64,000 nt of DNA from Parastagonospora avenae f. sp. tritici 18332-5 (lineage: Eukaryota > Ascomycota > Dothideomycetes > Pleosporales > Phaeosphaeriaceae): assembly GCA_022559985.1 (NCBI GenBank), contig JAFJTR010000011.1, positions 310,001 to 374,000 of the forward strand, in the 5' to 3' direction. The position numbers were made by a program, and so were the translations under genes. A model generated the notes under the pieces. The model saw only the letters and a list, made by a program, of their open reading frames with translations, was not told where the DNA came from and ran no database searches. Positions 1 through 11,491 of this stretch are shown here, piece by piece. How positions within the stretch are numbered: position 1 is the first letter of the stretch; each line of letters opens with the position of its first letter.

Positions 1-1332
1 ACCGGTGCCCAGCAATGACTTGTCCTCCCTGGGCGTCAACGCAGCGTGTCCGACGTTGGGCAATGATGCGCCAATTACAGTGAGCTTTCCACCGAGGGGT
101 GAAATGAGCTTGTGTGCAGAGCGAAGAGCCGAGCCGAGCGCGAATCCAGGAACATGCGTGTTTTGGAACATGCCCGGGAGACGGTCGAGGAAGCTTTCGA
201 TGTTGGCGCGGCACTGGCTCAGACTGACAAGGAGGTCTGAGGGCATTGGCAGGTATGGCTCCTCCAGATCGGACACAACCAGCTGCTGGGGGTCGTTGTT
301 CTCGCTATTGTCTGCCGGAATCGAGAAGAAATGCAGACCGGAGTCCACAGCCATGAATCCAATGCGCGTCCTCCCGTCTGCGTTGGGTATCCGACCAAGA
401 GACTCCTTGATGACTCGCGACACGACTGCGAGAAGTCCGCAATTGACCGCTGCTTGCGTGCAGTCCAGAATGATGTAGTAGCAGAGAGGCTGCGGTGGGC
501 GAACCATGTATTCTTGCGGGGCGACGAATTCGGTAACGGCGTAGTTCAGCTCCGGTCGTTGCCAGCGATCGACGCTCTTCTGCTGTGCTGCATCCCAATC
601 GAATGCCTGAGGGACGTCGTTGGTCAGGTTGCACATGTTGCATCTCCACCGGTGTCCATGGTCGAGAAACGACACGAAGGGGTTGATGTAAGCCCTACAG
701 CGGCGGCAGCGGCTGATGATCTGATCATGCACAACTGGTACCGGGTCTTCCGAGTCGTGTAGCGATGCATAGGGAGAGATGACGAGGGCGAACGGCAACT
801 TGGACTTCTTCAGCAGCGAGTGATTGGTCGGGATAGTGTTCAATGTGCATCGCAGGTATTTGCTCGACTCGTTTGCGAATTCTGAGGGCGTGGCAGCCGC
901 GTTGGAGGGGAGGTTGATAGGCGGGGGAGGGTTGTAGAGCTCTGAGACGTGGAACGGCTGGGCAATGAGATCCGAGGGGAACAATTGATTCTGCTGCGTG
1001 GCCGCATTGGGCTGCTGTACTTGTGGCGCGGCTTGCCCCTGCTGAGGGCCCAGGTTCATTTGGCCAAACTGCTGGCCGAGCGCATTGGGGTCCTGGGCTG
1101 GAGGCTGCCCATACGCGGGCGCTGGAGCTCCGTAGCCAGGTTGAGGAGCGCCGTAGCCAGGCGTCACGGGTGCCCCATATCCTGGTGTGCCGGGCGCTCC
1201 ATATCCAGGCGCCGCTGGTGCACCATATCCGGGAGCAGGTGGAGGGCCTCCAGCTCCAGCTTGACCGCTAGAGTTGGCTCCGAACTCGTATGCTGCGCCC
1301 GCATACCGGTCCCTCTTCTTGCGGTCCGCCAT
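1..1332 (-). CDS. SEC24: COPII coat cargo adaptor Sec24 (N-terminal 444 residues; rest outside window)
   Basis: Sec24 is the cargo-selecting subunit of the COPII inner coat at endoplasmic reticulum exit sites, where it pairs with Sec23. The frame is open without an intron from an ATG at 1332 to the window edge. Residues 1-90 are rich in Gly, Pro, Tyr and Gln and contain repeated GYGAP units, the usual disordered Sec24 head. A four-cysteine zinc finger follows (Cys209, Cys212, Cys231, Cys234, within CRRCRAYINPF and RWRCNMCN), then the start of the trunk domain (YYIILDC). The C-terminal trunk, helical and gelsolin parts lie beyond position 1. In-frame codons upstream of 1332 stay open for a while, so a longer start is possible, but none looks better. 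Identity is from recognised family motifs. Confidence 0.93.
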   Translation of the reverse strand, partial: MADRKKRDRYAGAAYEFGANSSGQAGAGGPPPAPGYGAPAAPGYGAPGTPGYGAPVTPGYGAPQPGYGAPAPAYGQPPAQDPNALGQQFGQMNLGPQQGQAAPQVQQPNAATQQNQLFPSDLIAQPFHVSELYNPPPPINLPSNAAATPSEFANESSKYLRCTLNTIPTNHSLLKKSKLPFALVISPYASLHDSEDPVPVVHDQIISRCRRCRAYINPFVSFLDHGHRWRCNMCNLTNDVPQAFDWDAAQQKSVDRWQRPELNYAVTEFVAPQEYMVRPPQPLCYYIILDCTQAAVNCGLLAVVSRVIKESLGRIPNADGRTRIGFMAVDSGLHFFSIPADNSENNDPQQLVVSDLEEPYLPMPSDLLVSLSQCRANIESFLDRLPGMFQNTHVPGFALGSALRSAHKLISPLGGKLTVIGASLPNVGHAALTPREDKSLLGTG

Positions 1333-1878
1333 ATCGAGGGCAGCGGAGGTCCAGCGAGGTGATTGTGTGTTGGAGAGGTCGGGGGCACGAAGGAATCGGT
1401 GCTGGCGGGTACGGGTGGGATTTTATTGATGAGGTTGAAGCTTGATGTGTCTTCTTGCCCAGGTAGGCGGCTCATTCCGCGCTAGCCTCGCCCCGCCAAT
1501 GCAGACAGAGGGATAGCTAGCTTCTTGCTCCACCTAGAGAACACCTTTGCTTTACCACTCCGTTCTCACCATCCTACATCCAGGCACCAGCTTTTTCATG
1601 TACGAGATTCGCTCAAGTGTCAGTACACATCTTACGGAAACGTCATGCTTGCGCATTGCTTTGTATTTCCTCTACCTGGGCACATGAATGTGCACACTGT
1701 GGAATATTCACAGGCAGAGGTCTCGGGGGTTCGAGCAAACCCTTTTTTGATAATAAACTAGCATTACAGTAACCAATACAGCAAGGTATCAAATCATTAG
1801 TACAGACAATCATCAAAACCTGCTATCATGACGCGACCGGATCGCTCCTCACAGCTATCGGACAGCAAACAGCCTTTC
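1333..1878. other. Intergenic: SEC24 5' side and 3' side of the PIL1-type gene
   Basis: I see no gene here. It should hold the SEC24 promoter and leader and the 3' untranslated region of the eisosome gene. A small hairpin followed by six T lies near 1729-1750 (see rejected items). Confidence 0.5.
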
Positions 1879-2870
1879 CTAGACGGCTGTTGGAACCTCC
1901 TTGTGTACAGGTTCTTGCCTCTCTAGCAGCTCCGCATCCGAGACGGGATATGGGGTTTCAGTGTATCGATGCTCGCCGCTGACGGTGCTGCTGCCAGGCG
2001 TCTGATCAATGGCGGAAGGCTCCGTAGCAACACTGTCATCGACTGGTATGGCACCCGGCATGGCACCCACGCCAAGGTGACCGGCGTTAGAGGTGATAGG
2101 CTCCACGTCTAAGCGGTAGCTTTGGAGATCGCTCTCGGCATCAGTGAGGACTTGACGGGCAGCTTCCACCTCAGCAAAGGCAGGATGCATGTCGCCGGGC
2201 ACGATAGGGGTGTCGTCGACCAGGTTCAAGAGTCGGCGAGCATGCTTTGCAAGAATGATCTGCTTCTCAGCCCGCTCAATAGTAGCTGCGAAGTTGTGGT
2301 CGTAAGCCTCTTTGAACTTTTGCCGGGTCTACAATGGTCAGCAGGCTTGAAAGTACTCGGTGAAGAATGCTCTCACAATGTTGCTGAGCTGTGCCTCTGC
2401 GACCAGGCTCTGGGCCTCTGCGCGCACCAGCTCCTGTTCAAGTTGGACAATCTTGGTGCTCTGAGGCTCTTTGTACTTCAGCTTGGCAATCTCGTCGGAG
2501 ATCTGACGATTGTTAGCAGGTCCTGTGTAGATCCAAGTATAAGTCATACCTTGGCCTTGTGGTCGCGACTGGGCTGAACCGAGCTCTCGGTGTTGCGGAT
2601 CTGCTTAAGGACGCCCCGGTATTCCTCCAGCCCTTGTGCATAAATGTCCTCCTGCTCAGCAATCTCCGCAAGCAACACGCCCAACTTGTCTGAGATCTCC
2701 GAAATGCTCTCGTCGCCAGTTGCTTCTCCCCATTCCGAGAGCTGCTGGGCAATCCCCTGGCGCTCACGCGCAGCCGCTTCGTAGGCACCAATTGCATGGT
2801 TCTCAGACTTGATGATCTTGTAGAGCTTCTTCGAGAGTTCGGGCTGCTGCGTGCCTCGTAGAGATGCCAT
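1879..2870 (-). CDS. PIL1: Eisosome core component, Pil1/Lsp1 family (BAR-domain protein)
   Basis: Proteins of this family polymerise under the plasma membrane into eisosomes and bend it into furrows. Three exons, 2550-2870, 2377-2502 and 2329-side exon 1879-2328, give 298 residues. The introns are 47 bp (2503-2549, with a TGCTAAC branch) and 48 bp (2329-2376). Exons 1 and 2 join through SVQPSRD to ISDEIAKLKYKEPQS, a hallmark of Pil1/Lsp1, and exon 2 carries LEQELVRAEAQSLVAEAQLSN. Exon 3 carries LLNLVDDTPIVPG and then a Ser/Thr/Glu-rich tail. The N-terminus is short (the protein starts directly at MASLRGTQQPEL) and lacks the basic and serine-rich leader of yeast Pil1, so this may be a divergent paralogue rather than the main Pil1 orthologue. 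It is transcribed divergently from the catalase gene. Confidence 0.92.
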
Positions 2871-5266
2871 AGTGAAGCGGTGCTTTGGTGCAGACTTCTC
2901 GCTGCTACCACCCTTCTTGGAGCGGACGGAGAGAGATCGATTCCTTCATGTGATCGTTAGCATGCGATCCGAGCGCAAGTATTCAGCATGCCACAGTTGG
3001 CATGCAGTTGGAGAGGACGTGGTATGTCTTGCATTTTGGCTGTTTCTCTTGCTCAGCTTCCTAGATGCTTTGTGTATAACTCTGAGTCGCAGTTAGCCAT
3101 GCCTCCCTTAACAGTAGGCTGCGCATGCGCAACGGAGTCGCAACGATGATCGCCTGACTGAAGGAGTTTGTATTACCGTTTTGGGTATGATACCGTATAG
3201 TCTGAAACCCTTGGAGCTTTGTCGGTGCAATCCTGGGTCGGAGAAGGTACTGTTCGAGAGCTGGCGGGGGTCCTGTTCTCTGTACAATGCGCGAGGCAGG
3301 CGATGATGTCATTCTCACTGCTAGCTCCACGTGCTACCTACACACTATCCAAACTCCATCCGGTCTTCCCGTGGCTGTCAGAATCTCTTCACGTGCAACA
3401 GACATCCAACAACGGTTCCCCACGATGATGCCTCGATTGCCAGACGCAGCATGCCATGCAGTTGCAGCTAGGGCCTGGGGCCACCAAACCGGCGCTGCGA
3501 CACGTATTCATAAAAGTAATTGGCACAAGGACTTCATAAGCTGCAACTATGCAACAGGCAAACTGTATTGCAAGGTTAGTACTGCGCCGCATGTTTGGTA
3601 TACGCGAGCACGTCCTGTATTTATTCCACGCAGGAAGGCCTGTGTCACCGTGGCACAGCTGTCTGCTCGCCTCGTCCGATCAGGTAGGTGACAAGTCAAC
3701 AGTTGTCACATACAAGTCCAGAATATGACTGGATGATCTGATCTACCGTCCCGCCCGCTTTCAACCCTGTCTAGGGTTGTCCTCGGTGACAACACCTTTG
3801 ACAAGGTCCTCTCGATCTCTGCGGATGCCCCTCGGGAAGAATTTTGACGTCCCACTTACATTTGTGCCGTGTGGTACATGGAGAAAAAGTATTCTCTTAA
3901 AGCATTTCTAGGTTCCGCCGATCTCAAGCCTCCCGAGATCCATGGGCCGCACACGCGCATCCTCGTTTCAACTACACATCTAACTTCTGATCATCGAGCG
4001 AAAAGGGCATTCCTTCGACAACTGTCGGGAGCTTACGCCGTTCGGCTGGACTTTCTGCAGTCAGAACATCAGTCACGGCGCTTAAAGCAGCTCTATTTTT
4101 GCAATACCGAAAGCACATCCCGCCGTCAAGTGAAGGACGACTTGGCGACGGATGTCAGCTTTGTTTCTTTGGGGGTCTCCACAAAACGACATGGTACCTG
4201 CAGCGCTATCCAGGACATGCCGGTCATGGTATTCCATGCTTCGGCCAAGTCACTCCACGGACCATTCGCGACGCGCCGATTACCAACATCAGAACTTCTG
4301 GCCACAGGCTTTCCATAATCAACATCACACTACCATATGCCGAAACACATGTGTTCGGAAATATTTTATCGGTGCCGAGACAAGTCGCCGCGTCAGAAAT
4401 ACTGCCGTGATCAGTGCTCCTAAGGCCCTCCTTGGTAAGGCTGTGCCGACTTCCCATTTGTAGCATTTCTTACTCGTGGATTGTTTACAATTGGGCCCAC
4501 ACAGCAGTACGCAGCGATACTGTACCTGTGACCCAGCGGAGTATTCGTCATACCGTGCTCGAGGCTTCATCTCTTCTGTGGCCTGATATGCATGCTTTGT
4601 ATGCCGATCGACAGGTTCTATGCCTGTGTCCACCATTAGCTCCTCAGAGCAACTGTCAGCAAGCCCGAGCGATTGGCGCCACGGTTTGACTTAGGCCAGA
4701 GTTGGACGATAAGTTCGAGTAGGGATTTGCGCACAGTAACACACATTTGGGTGTCTGTCCGCTTGCTCACGTCACGCGAAAATCATCGGACGTGCTGTAG
4801 GCTCACTGCATGATGCACGGGAACGCTACCCGTTCCTGCACTGTCTGAAAATACTGTGCCTGCAAATCCGTACGATAACAACTAATATTAGGGGAGGCAC
4901 AGCTATGGTGTCTTGGAAAAAGTCTGTCGCGATTACGATTGGCGAACAAGGTTTATTGCTGGCATCACGTCGCGTAGAAACCATGCGCCTTATCGACCTG
5001 CAATCTTGGCGTGGCTCCATGTCTGCAAGCGGCCGTTTCCTAGCCCTTCTATCTGGCCCTTGCCCAGACCCACTACATTGGCATCACACCGTACCCCAGA
5101 CAATGGGACGACGTCCGGCCATTGCGTGCCCGAGGGGAACTCGCACAATGGTCTGTGCTAGAAAACCAAACGCTGTTGGTCGGTCCACTTGAGCATCTCC
5201 TGAGTATAAAGTGGCAGCCACTCCCGCCTAGATTCTAATGAAGCACCAAGCCTACAGTCAGCAAAC
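2871..5266. other. 2.4 kb divergent intergenic region
   Basis: This gap separates the start codons of the eisosome gene and the catalase. Short open frames occur on both strands (the longest is 149 codons at 3869-4318), but none resembles a known family or carries splice-joined homology. It should contain both promoters. I see no transposon, tRNA or clear relic in it. Confidence 0.45.
5205..5210 (+). promoter_or_regulatory. TATA box of the catalase gene
   Basis: TATAAA stands 57 bases before the catalase ATG, in the context GAGTATAAAGTGG. This spacing suits a short leader on a strongly inducible gene. It is a motif match only. Confidence 0.5.
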
Positions 5267-5913
5267 ATGGTCAACTTTGGGGTAACCTTCCTTGCCTGCG
5301 CGGGTCTTGCCGCCGCATCATGTCCGTACATGGAGAACGAGGCTCCTGTCAAGCGAGATGGTGCTGCTCAGTCTCCCATGTCCACGGACGAGTTCATGGC
5401 GCAATATGAGGTCGACGACAAAGACGTTTACCTGACGAACGGTTTTGGCGGTCCCGTCGAAGACACGGAGAGTTTGAGTGCTGGCGAGAGAGGCCCTACT
5501 CTGCTTGAGGATTTCATCTTCAGGGAAAAGATCATGCACTTTGGTATGTACATGCAGCAACAGCAAAATTGTCGTCCTAACGTCGAATACAGATCATGAG
5601 AGAGTACCTGAAAGGGCTGTCCATGCCAGAGGCGCAGGAGCTCATGGAGTTTTCACTTCTTACGGAGACTGGTCAAACATCACAGGTGCTTCCTTCTTGA
5701 ATAAGCCAAGCAAAGAGACTCCGGTCTTCATCCGATTCTCTACTGTGGCTGGCAGTCGTGGATCACCCGACAGTGTTCGCGATGTACGCGGATTTGCCGT
5801 TCGTTTCTACACCGACGAGGGCAACTTTGGTGAGTTTACAGAACTCTGTACGAGTTCAGTAATGTACAGCAGTGCTAAAGTTTCCAGATATTGTTGGAAA
5901 CAACATCCCGGTC

Positions 5914-5945
<32 letters not shown>

Positions 5946-7670
5946 TCTGATCCACGCCGTCAAGCCAAGACAGGACAATGAAATTCCCCAGGCAGCCACC
6001 GCTCACGACAGCGCCTGGGACTTTTTCAGCCAGCAGCCATCTTCAATGCACACTCTCTTCTGGGCAATGAGTGGTCATGGCACTGTCCGCTCTTACCGAC
6101 ACATGGACGGCTGGGGCGTGCACACGTTCCGTCTGGTCACTGACGAAGGCAAGACCAAGTTGGTCAAGTTCCGTTTCAGGACCCAGCAGGGTCTTGCGTC
6201 ACGACTTTGGGAAGAGCAGCAGCATGCAGCAGGTATGAACGCAGATACCGATAGACAGGATCTGTGGGACGCTATTGAGAGTGGCTACTACCCAGAGTGG
6301 ATCGTAAGTTGTGCGTTGCTTCCGCGGACGAGCTTTGCTGATCATGACGGTAGTTTGAGGCGCAAATCATGGACGAAGAGGACCAATTGCGATTCGGTTT
6401 CGACCTCCTCGACCCTACCAAGATTGTGCCCGAGGATCTTGTGCCTTTCACGCCACTTGGCAAGCTGACCTTGAACCGCAACCCTCGCAACTACTTCGCG
6501 GAGACTGAGCAAGTCATGGTAAGCTGAATCTCGCTTTGTATTTACGGATTACTAACGAGAGTGCAGTTCCAAGTGGGTCACATCGTGCGAGGTATTGATT
6601 TCACCGAGGACCCTCTTATGCAAGGCCGCATCTTCTCCTACCTCGACACTCAGCTAAACCGCCACGGAGGACCAAACTTTGAGCAGCTGCCGATCAACCA
6701 ACCCCGTGTTCCAGTACACACGAACCAGCGCGATGGTGCCGGCCAAATGTACATTCCCCTTAACAACGCACCCTACTCGCCGAACACCTTGAACGCCGGC
6801 TCCCCAAAGCCGGCAAACCAGACTCAGGGTCGTGGCTTCTTCTCCGCTCCAAACCGGTCCACCGGCGGACGTCTCGTACGCGCAGTATCTTCCACTTTTG
6901 CCGATGTTTGGTCTCAGCCTCGTCTGTTCTTCAACTCGCTGTTGCCAGTTGAGCAGCAGATGGTCATCAACGCAATGCGCTTCGAGACAGCTCAACTCAC
7001 GAGCGAAGTAGTCAAGAACAACGTTCTGATTCAACTCAACCGCGTTAGTCACGACATCGCTGTACGTGTCGCCGAGGCACTGGACATGACTGCACCGGCA
7101 GCGGATGAAACTTACTACCATGACAACAAGACAACCGGAATCAGCGTTGCAGAAAAGAAGCTGCTGAAGCTTGATGGTCTGAAGGTTGGATATCTGAGTT
7201 CCGTAGCCTCAAACGGCGACACCGCATCTGCGCTCAAGACTGCGCTCAACGACCTTAAGGTCAGGTTTTCTGTAGTAGGTGAGCGCCTTGGAAAGGGCAT
7301 CGACCAGACCTACTCCGCTACATTTGCAGGACAGTTTGATGCTATCATCGTCGACGGCCAGGCAGAGGCTCTCTTCATGCCTGCTGGAAGTCTGGCAAAC
7401 TCGAACACCACAGCGAATGCTACTAAGGCGTACACGACTCTCTACCCCGCCGGCCGACCCCTATCGATCTTGCAGACTGGCTACCAATGGGGCAAAGCTG
7501 TCGGCGTAATCGGCTCAAGCAGCGCCGCCTTTAATGCCGCCGGCCTTCAGGCTGGCACACCCGGTGTCTACCACTTTGAAGCAGGAAACAGTACAAAGGC
7601 GATCGTTGACCAGCTCGCTGAGGGCCTGCGCACGTTCCGATTCTTGGACAGGTATGCGCTAGACCAGTAG
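5267..7670 (+). CDS. catB: Secreted large-subunit catalase (CatB/Cat-3 type)
   Basis: Catalase converts hydrogen peroxide to water and oxygen. Five exons (5267-5543, 5593-5829, 5888-6303, 6354-6518, 6567-7670) separated by introns of 48-58 bp encode 732 residues, the size of fungal large-subunit catalases. A signal peptide (MVNFGVTFLACAGLAAASC) precedes a probable propeptide ending near KR. Visible active-site features are the distal His103 (VHARGAGAHG), the heme-pocket Asn in DIVGNN (about 176) and the heme-ligand Tyr390 (RIFSYLDTQLNRHG). The C-terminal 160 residues form the DJ-1/PfpI-like flavodoxin fold typical of large catalases. All splice junctions restore conserved sequence, for example HF-DHERVPER. 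The protein is expected in the wall or extracellular space for peroxide defence. Confidence 0.96.
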
Positions 7671-8329
7671 ACTGTGAGATGTGAATGGTGGTAGAGGTGA
7701 AGATAGACAATTCATACATTTTCGTGAGATGACTTGACCAGTGTGAATCTGTTTGCGGTGTTACGGACTTTCAAGATGCCTAAGGCGCGCTGCGCCCTCT
7801 TCGAATACGCCTAGCCTATGTATGAGGTGAGATTAGAGTCGTACTGTGTAGTTTCAGCAAACTCTGATATTACGGTCGTCAGCGGTCAAATCCAGGGTCG
7901 TAGGCTCGGTCGGCCACATTTTAGTTTTGCGGAGAGGCCCCTGCCGCCCTACTACCCATGCGAATGTATTTGACCGACCTCCCCGCCAATCAGAAGAAAT
8001 GGCGCAGTCGACGTGTCGACAGCCACACATAGTGGCTCAGTACTACCCAAAAGCGTACGAGCTGCGGTCTGGCATGGGCATCTAGACGGCCATACTCTGC
8101 ATCAGCTACCAGTTGTGTGGAAGAACAGTGCTATGAACAAGCGCGAGTCACAGTGGCTTGCGTCACCCCCGGGACATCGGCATGGCTGATCGTAACTTAG
8201 GGAAGGTTGCGTGCCGTTGCTTCCTGCTTCACATCTTTTGCATATTTTAGTCCTTGGCTCACCTCAGGCATTTCGCATCCCTGAAACAAGTACCAGCTGC
8301 GCTGTAAATATTGTTCCTCTTCTCCAACT
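7671..8329. other. Intergenic
   Basis: It holds the catalase 3' region and the upstream region of the next plus-strand gene. I see no further gene. Confidence 0.5.
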
Positions 8330-9052
8330 ATGACTACCTTTGTACCACCACGACAGCGCGGGTCGAGCTTCCTACACAGACACCACAGCGGAAACATGCC
8401 GAAAGCCAGCCGTCGTTCAGAGTCCCCCAAACCAGCGCTGTTCGAAGGAACCGATGCCGTTCTTCAGAACCGCAAGACTGCCGTTCAGCGAGTCGTCGAG
8501 ATCCATGATGCACTGGAGCTGAGGGACCAGGCTGAGGCGAGTGCCGAAGCAAAACGCAATGACTCCGCACGCGCATCGAGCGACAACTCCAGCCTAGACT
8601 TTGACGCAGTAGACCTACCACATAGCGAAGTACGAGCATTCAAATATTTCTTACGCAAGTGGGATCACAATGAACGCCCTGACCCTGAGTTCGACCAAGC
8701 CGTACAGGCCTCGGAGTCAGACTTTGAAGAAGCTGCGATCAAGCACTTCTTCCGGCGGATTGCACTATGGAATGCAAGTGAGGAGGTTTTGCAGGCGACG
8801 AGGAAGGATATGGAGGGAAGACTGAGGAGAAACAAGAAAAGGTCAAGAGACAGTGTACTGGGGAAGCTTTGGATGAAGGAACGGAGCAGCCAGGAGCACA
8901 GCACCTGCGACAAGCTGAAGGAGACTACAACCAGAGAAGGTCTGGCACAACTGCTCTGGACGCTGATGCATGACCAGACGGCGCCTTTGGCTCCTCTGTT
9001 CGTTGCGGAATGCACGGATGCGGTGAAAAGAAAGTATGGTATAAAAAACTGA
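8330..9052 (+). CDS. Hypothetical protein, 240 residues
   Basis: A single open frame without a recognisable domain. Residues 1-50 are basic and Ser/Pro-rich. The middle is mixed charged helix (KYFLRKWDHNERPDPEFDQAVQ), and about residues 155-185 are strongly basic (RLRRNKKRSRDS). A hydrophobic C-terminal stretch follows (LAQLLWTLMHDQTAPLAPLF). No signal peptide or convincing membrane span is seen. An internal ATG at 8396 (MPKASRRSES) is an alternative start and would remove 22 residues. The length and helical periodicity favour a real gene, but I cannot name its function. Confidence 0.6.
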   Translation: MTTFVPPRQRGSSFLHRHHSGNMPKASRRSESPKPALFEGTDAVLQNRKTAVQRVVEIHDALELRDQAEASAEAKRNDSARASSDNSSLDFDAVDLPHSEVRAFKYFLRKWDHNERPDPEFDQAVQASESDFEEAAIKHFFRRIALWNASEEVLQATRKDMEGRLRRNKKRSRDSVLGKLWMKERSSQEHSTCDKLKETTTREGLAQLLWTLMHDQTAPLAPLFVAECTDAVKRKYGIKN

Positions 9053-9274
9053 AGTTAAGAAAGTGCAACATCATCCTACTACCTTCTTTGCTATAGCATT
9101 AATTGATTGATCCACGAGACTCGTTCCCATATGTGGCGTGTAATTTGTCTTATGGGTGCTGCTTTTCAGTTAGTATCATGTGACTTCATAGCGCTGCCTT
9201 GAATTCCGCTGTCGGAACCGTTCCTTCCTCAAGCATCACAACTTCCAGACCTCCGCAGTCCACGCACAGCCGCA

Positions 9275-10123
9275 ATGTCGTTCCTTCAGATTGGGTACAA
9301 GCGCATACACTATACAGACCTCAAGCCTGAAGGTAGCGTACTTGAGACATTTGTCTTCATGCACGGGCTTGGATCCTCCCAAGACTACTACTACGCGTTA
9401 ACTCAGGGACTGCTCACCAAAGGCTTTCGCTGCATTATATTTGATAATACCGGTGCGGGCCGATCCCCATATACATTCGTCGAGCAGAGTGTTCAAAGCC
9501 TCTCAGATGACGTCATTGGTGTTTTGGATGTACTGGCGGTTTCCAAAGCCGTTTTTGTCGGCCACAGTATGGGCGGGTAGGTGAAGCATATGTACAGAAA
9601 AGCCGTTCAGAAGCTGACTCAATGCAGAATCGTTGGCGGCCATCTGGCTGCTGAACGCAGTGATCGGATAGTCGCAGCCGTCCTCGTAGGACCTGTGTAT
9701 CCAAACGAGAATGTCGTGCCGGTCTTCGAAAAGCGAATTGAAACAGTCCAGAAGGAAGGCATGCAGCCTATGGCGGACACTGTGCCGCATGCCGCCGTTG
9801 GGACGCGAGCATCCCCTCTCGTCAAAGCATTCATTCGAGAGCTTCTGCTGTCACAAGATCCCGCAGGTTACTGCTCGAACTGCCGGGTGATTATCAATGC
9901 GAAACCACCAAACTACGGCAAGATCAAGATCCCCGTCTTGATCCTAGCAGGCGATGAAGACAAAAGTGCTCCTCTCGAGGGCTGCAAGCAGATGTTCGAG
10001 GAGATTGGTTCAGGCGAGAAGAAGCTGGAGATTATGCAAGGCATAGGTCACTGGCACTGCCTGGAGGCCTTCGAAGAAGTCGGAAACCTTATCGAAGACT
10101 TCTACCACAACATACAAAACTAA
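9275..10123 (+). CDS. Alpha/beta hydrolase, 3-oxoadipate enol-lactonase-like
   Basis: Two exons (9275-9576 and 9628-10123), joined across a 51 bp intron, encode 265 residues. The intron splits the nucleophile-elbow region so that GHSMGG runs into IVGGHLAAE. The catalytic triad is visible: Ser98 in GHSMG, an Asp near 210 in LILAGDEDKSAP, and His242 or His244 in GIGHWHCLEAF. The oxyanion segment is FMHGLGSSQDYY. The overall layout resembles bacterial and fungal enol-lactonases and other small soluble hydrolases, but the substrate cannot be told from sequence. No signal peptide is seen, so it is probably cytosolic. Confidence 0.88.
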
Positions 10124-11491
10124 GGTCGGCTGGAAGTGTTCACCAGACACCCCAACAAAGGAAAGTTTGCAGCCAGAGGACGCGCTTGTTGGATCCTTGC
10201 CGCTTGCAAGGTGGGGGGCGCGTACGGACAGGCGGTCTTGTGTGTGGCCTCGTGACAAGGTCATTGGTGGCGTCCCTTTTCCGATAGATGCACGAAGGTC
10301 TTGGCGCATGTGTTGAACACCCTTGGAGCGTTTGCGGCGGATGTCCAGTAACCGGTAATGCAGACCCACGAGCTCCCTTGTTCATGGCTTCCACGTTCAC
10401 TGTCAATTCGCGGTGTCAGTCATGACGACAAATGGGCACCTATTGAGGGGTAACCCCCTGGCTGTGCATTTATCGATACTTTAACACGTACCGCCTACAA
10501 ATCATACGGCGCCTCATCAGACTATTATCGCCTCTTATGGCTGGGTGTCCGCCCCAGGTCCGGCTTTTCCAGGATGGGCATGGTGCACTTGGCCGATGTC
10601 GCTGAAATCGTCGTTTTCGCAAATGATTCGGTCCATGGACCATCCCGTGCGCCCATGCAGCGGGTATGCCGATTTCTGGACGAGGCTGCCGTCTCATTGT
10701 TCGATGTGCCTCGCGCCCGCTTGGCTGTCATAACTGTCACAAGCCTGTGGCCAAGTGATCATCGCCCGACTCTTGACCATTGCAAGGTTGCCTCTGTCTT
10801 TCACATGCAAAGGCTTCCACATCATGTTTCTGCCAGCCCAGCAGCGTGTTGCGACCGCTACTGTGACATATGTAAAGCAACTGTCATGCTTCGTCTGGTC
10901 AAATGAGCTAAGCAGCTAATTCTCCAGTTTTATCCCGACACTAGGCCGTGGAACTTCTAGCTTCTCTAGGCCCCGGAAATCAGATTGAGGCGGTGAACTA
11001 CAAGCATCAGGAGCCGCCAACCCATCCGCTGCAGATGCGTCAAAAAAACGTGCGAAGTCTGTCCGTGTCCTGCATATTGGCAGAGCCTGGACCAACCATA
11101 GGCCAAGATCGACATCTGTGGTCGTTTGATGTTGCCTTCATTAGTGGCTTAGTTGCCTCTGCAACTGACCAAACTGGTTGACTTAATAGTGCAGCGGGTC
11201 TCGCAATGCATCACTTGACTTTGCGTCGCATCGTTCCCTCGTCGTGAGGCTGCTCGTCCTCACATTTTATGGAGCCGTGCCCTCAGTAATTCGATTCTCT
11301 TCATCTCGGTAGCGGCGCTGGCTTTCGGTGGGCCCCCCTTAGCACGTTCGCCTTCCCAATTGGACACAGCACTGACTGATGTCTAGCGGTACCGAAATCA
11401 CTACCAATTCCGATTCAAGATCCCAACAGATCACAAACTTTTGTTAAAACGTCACGGTCTGCACTTGTCACCGCCGTTTTATGGATCAACA
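10124..11491. other. Intergenic, 1.4 kb
   Basis: Several short open frames lie here on both strands, none with recognisable homology or splice logic. It should contain the promoter of the next plus-strand gene. I see no repeat or RNA gene. Confidence 0.45.

Noticed and set aside
1725..1750. tRNA-like B-box (GGTTCGAG) with GGGTT...AACCC hairpin and T6 run
   Set aside because: There is no acceptor stem or A-box at the expected distance upstream, and the 3' acceptor strand is missing before the T run. Probably chance.
3869..4318. 149-codon plus-strand frame in the long intergenic gap
   Set aside because: Composition is not protein-like, three overlapping frames are open at once and there is no known motif.
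4540..4641. Possible tRNA: ACAGG-TTCTATG-CCTGT T-arm-like hairpin followed by GTCCACCA
   Set aside because: The T-loop lacks the invariant purine, and no sequence about 72 nt upstream pairs with the putative acceptor strand.
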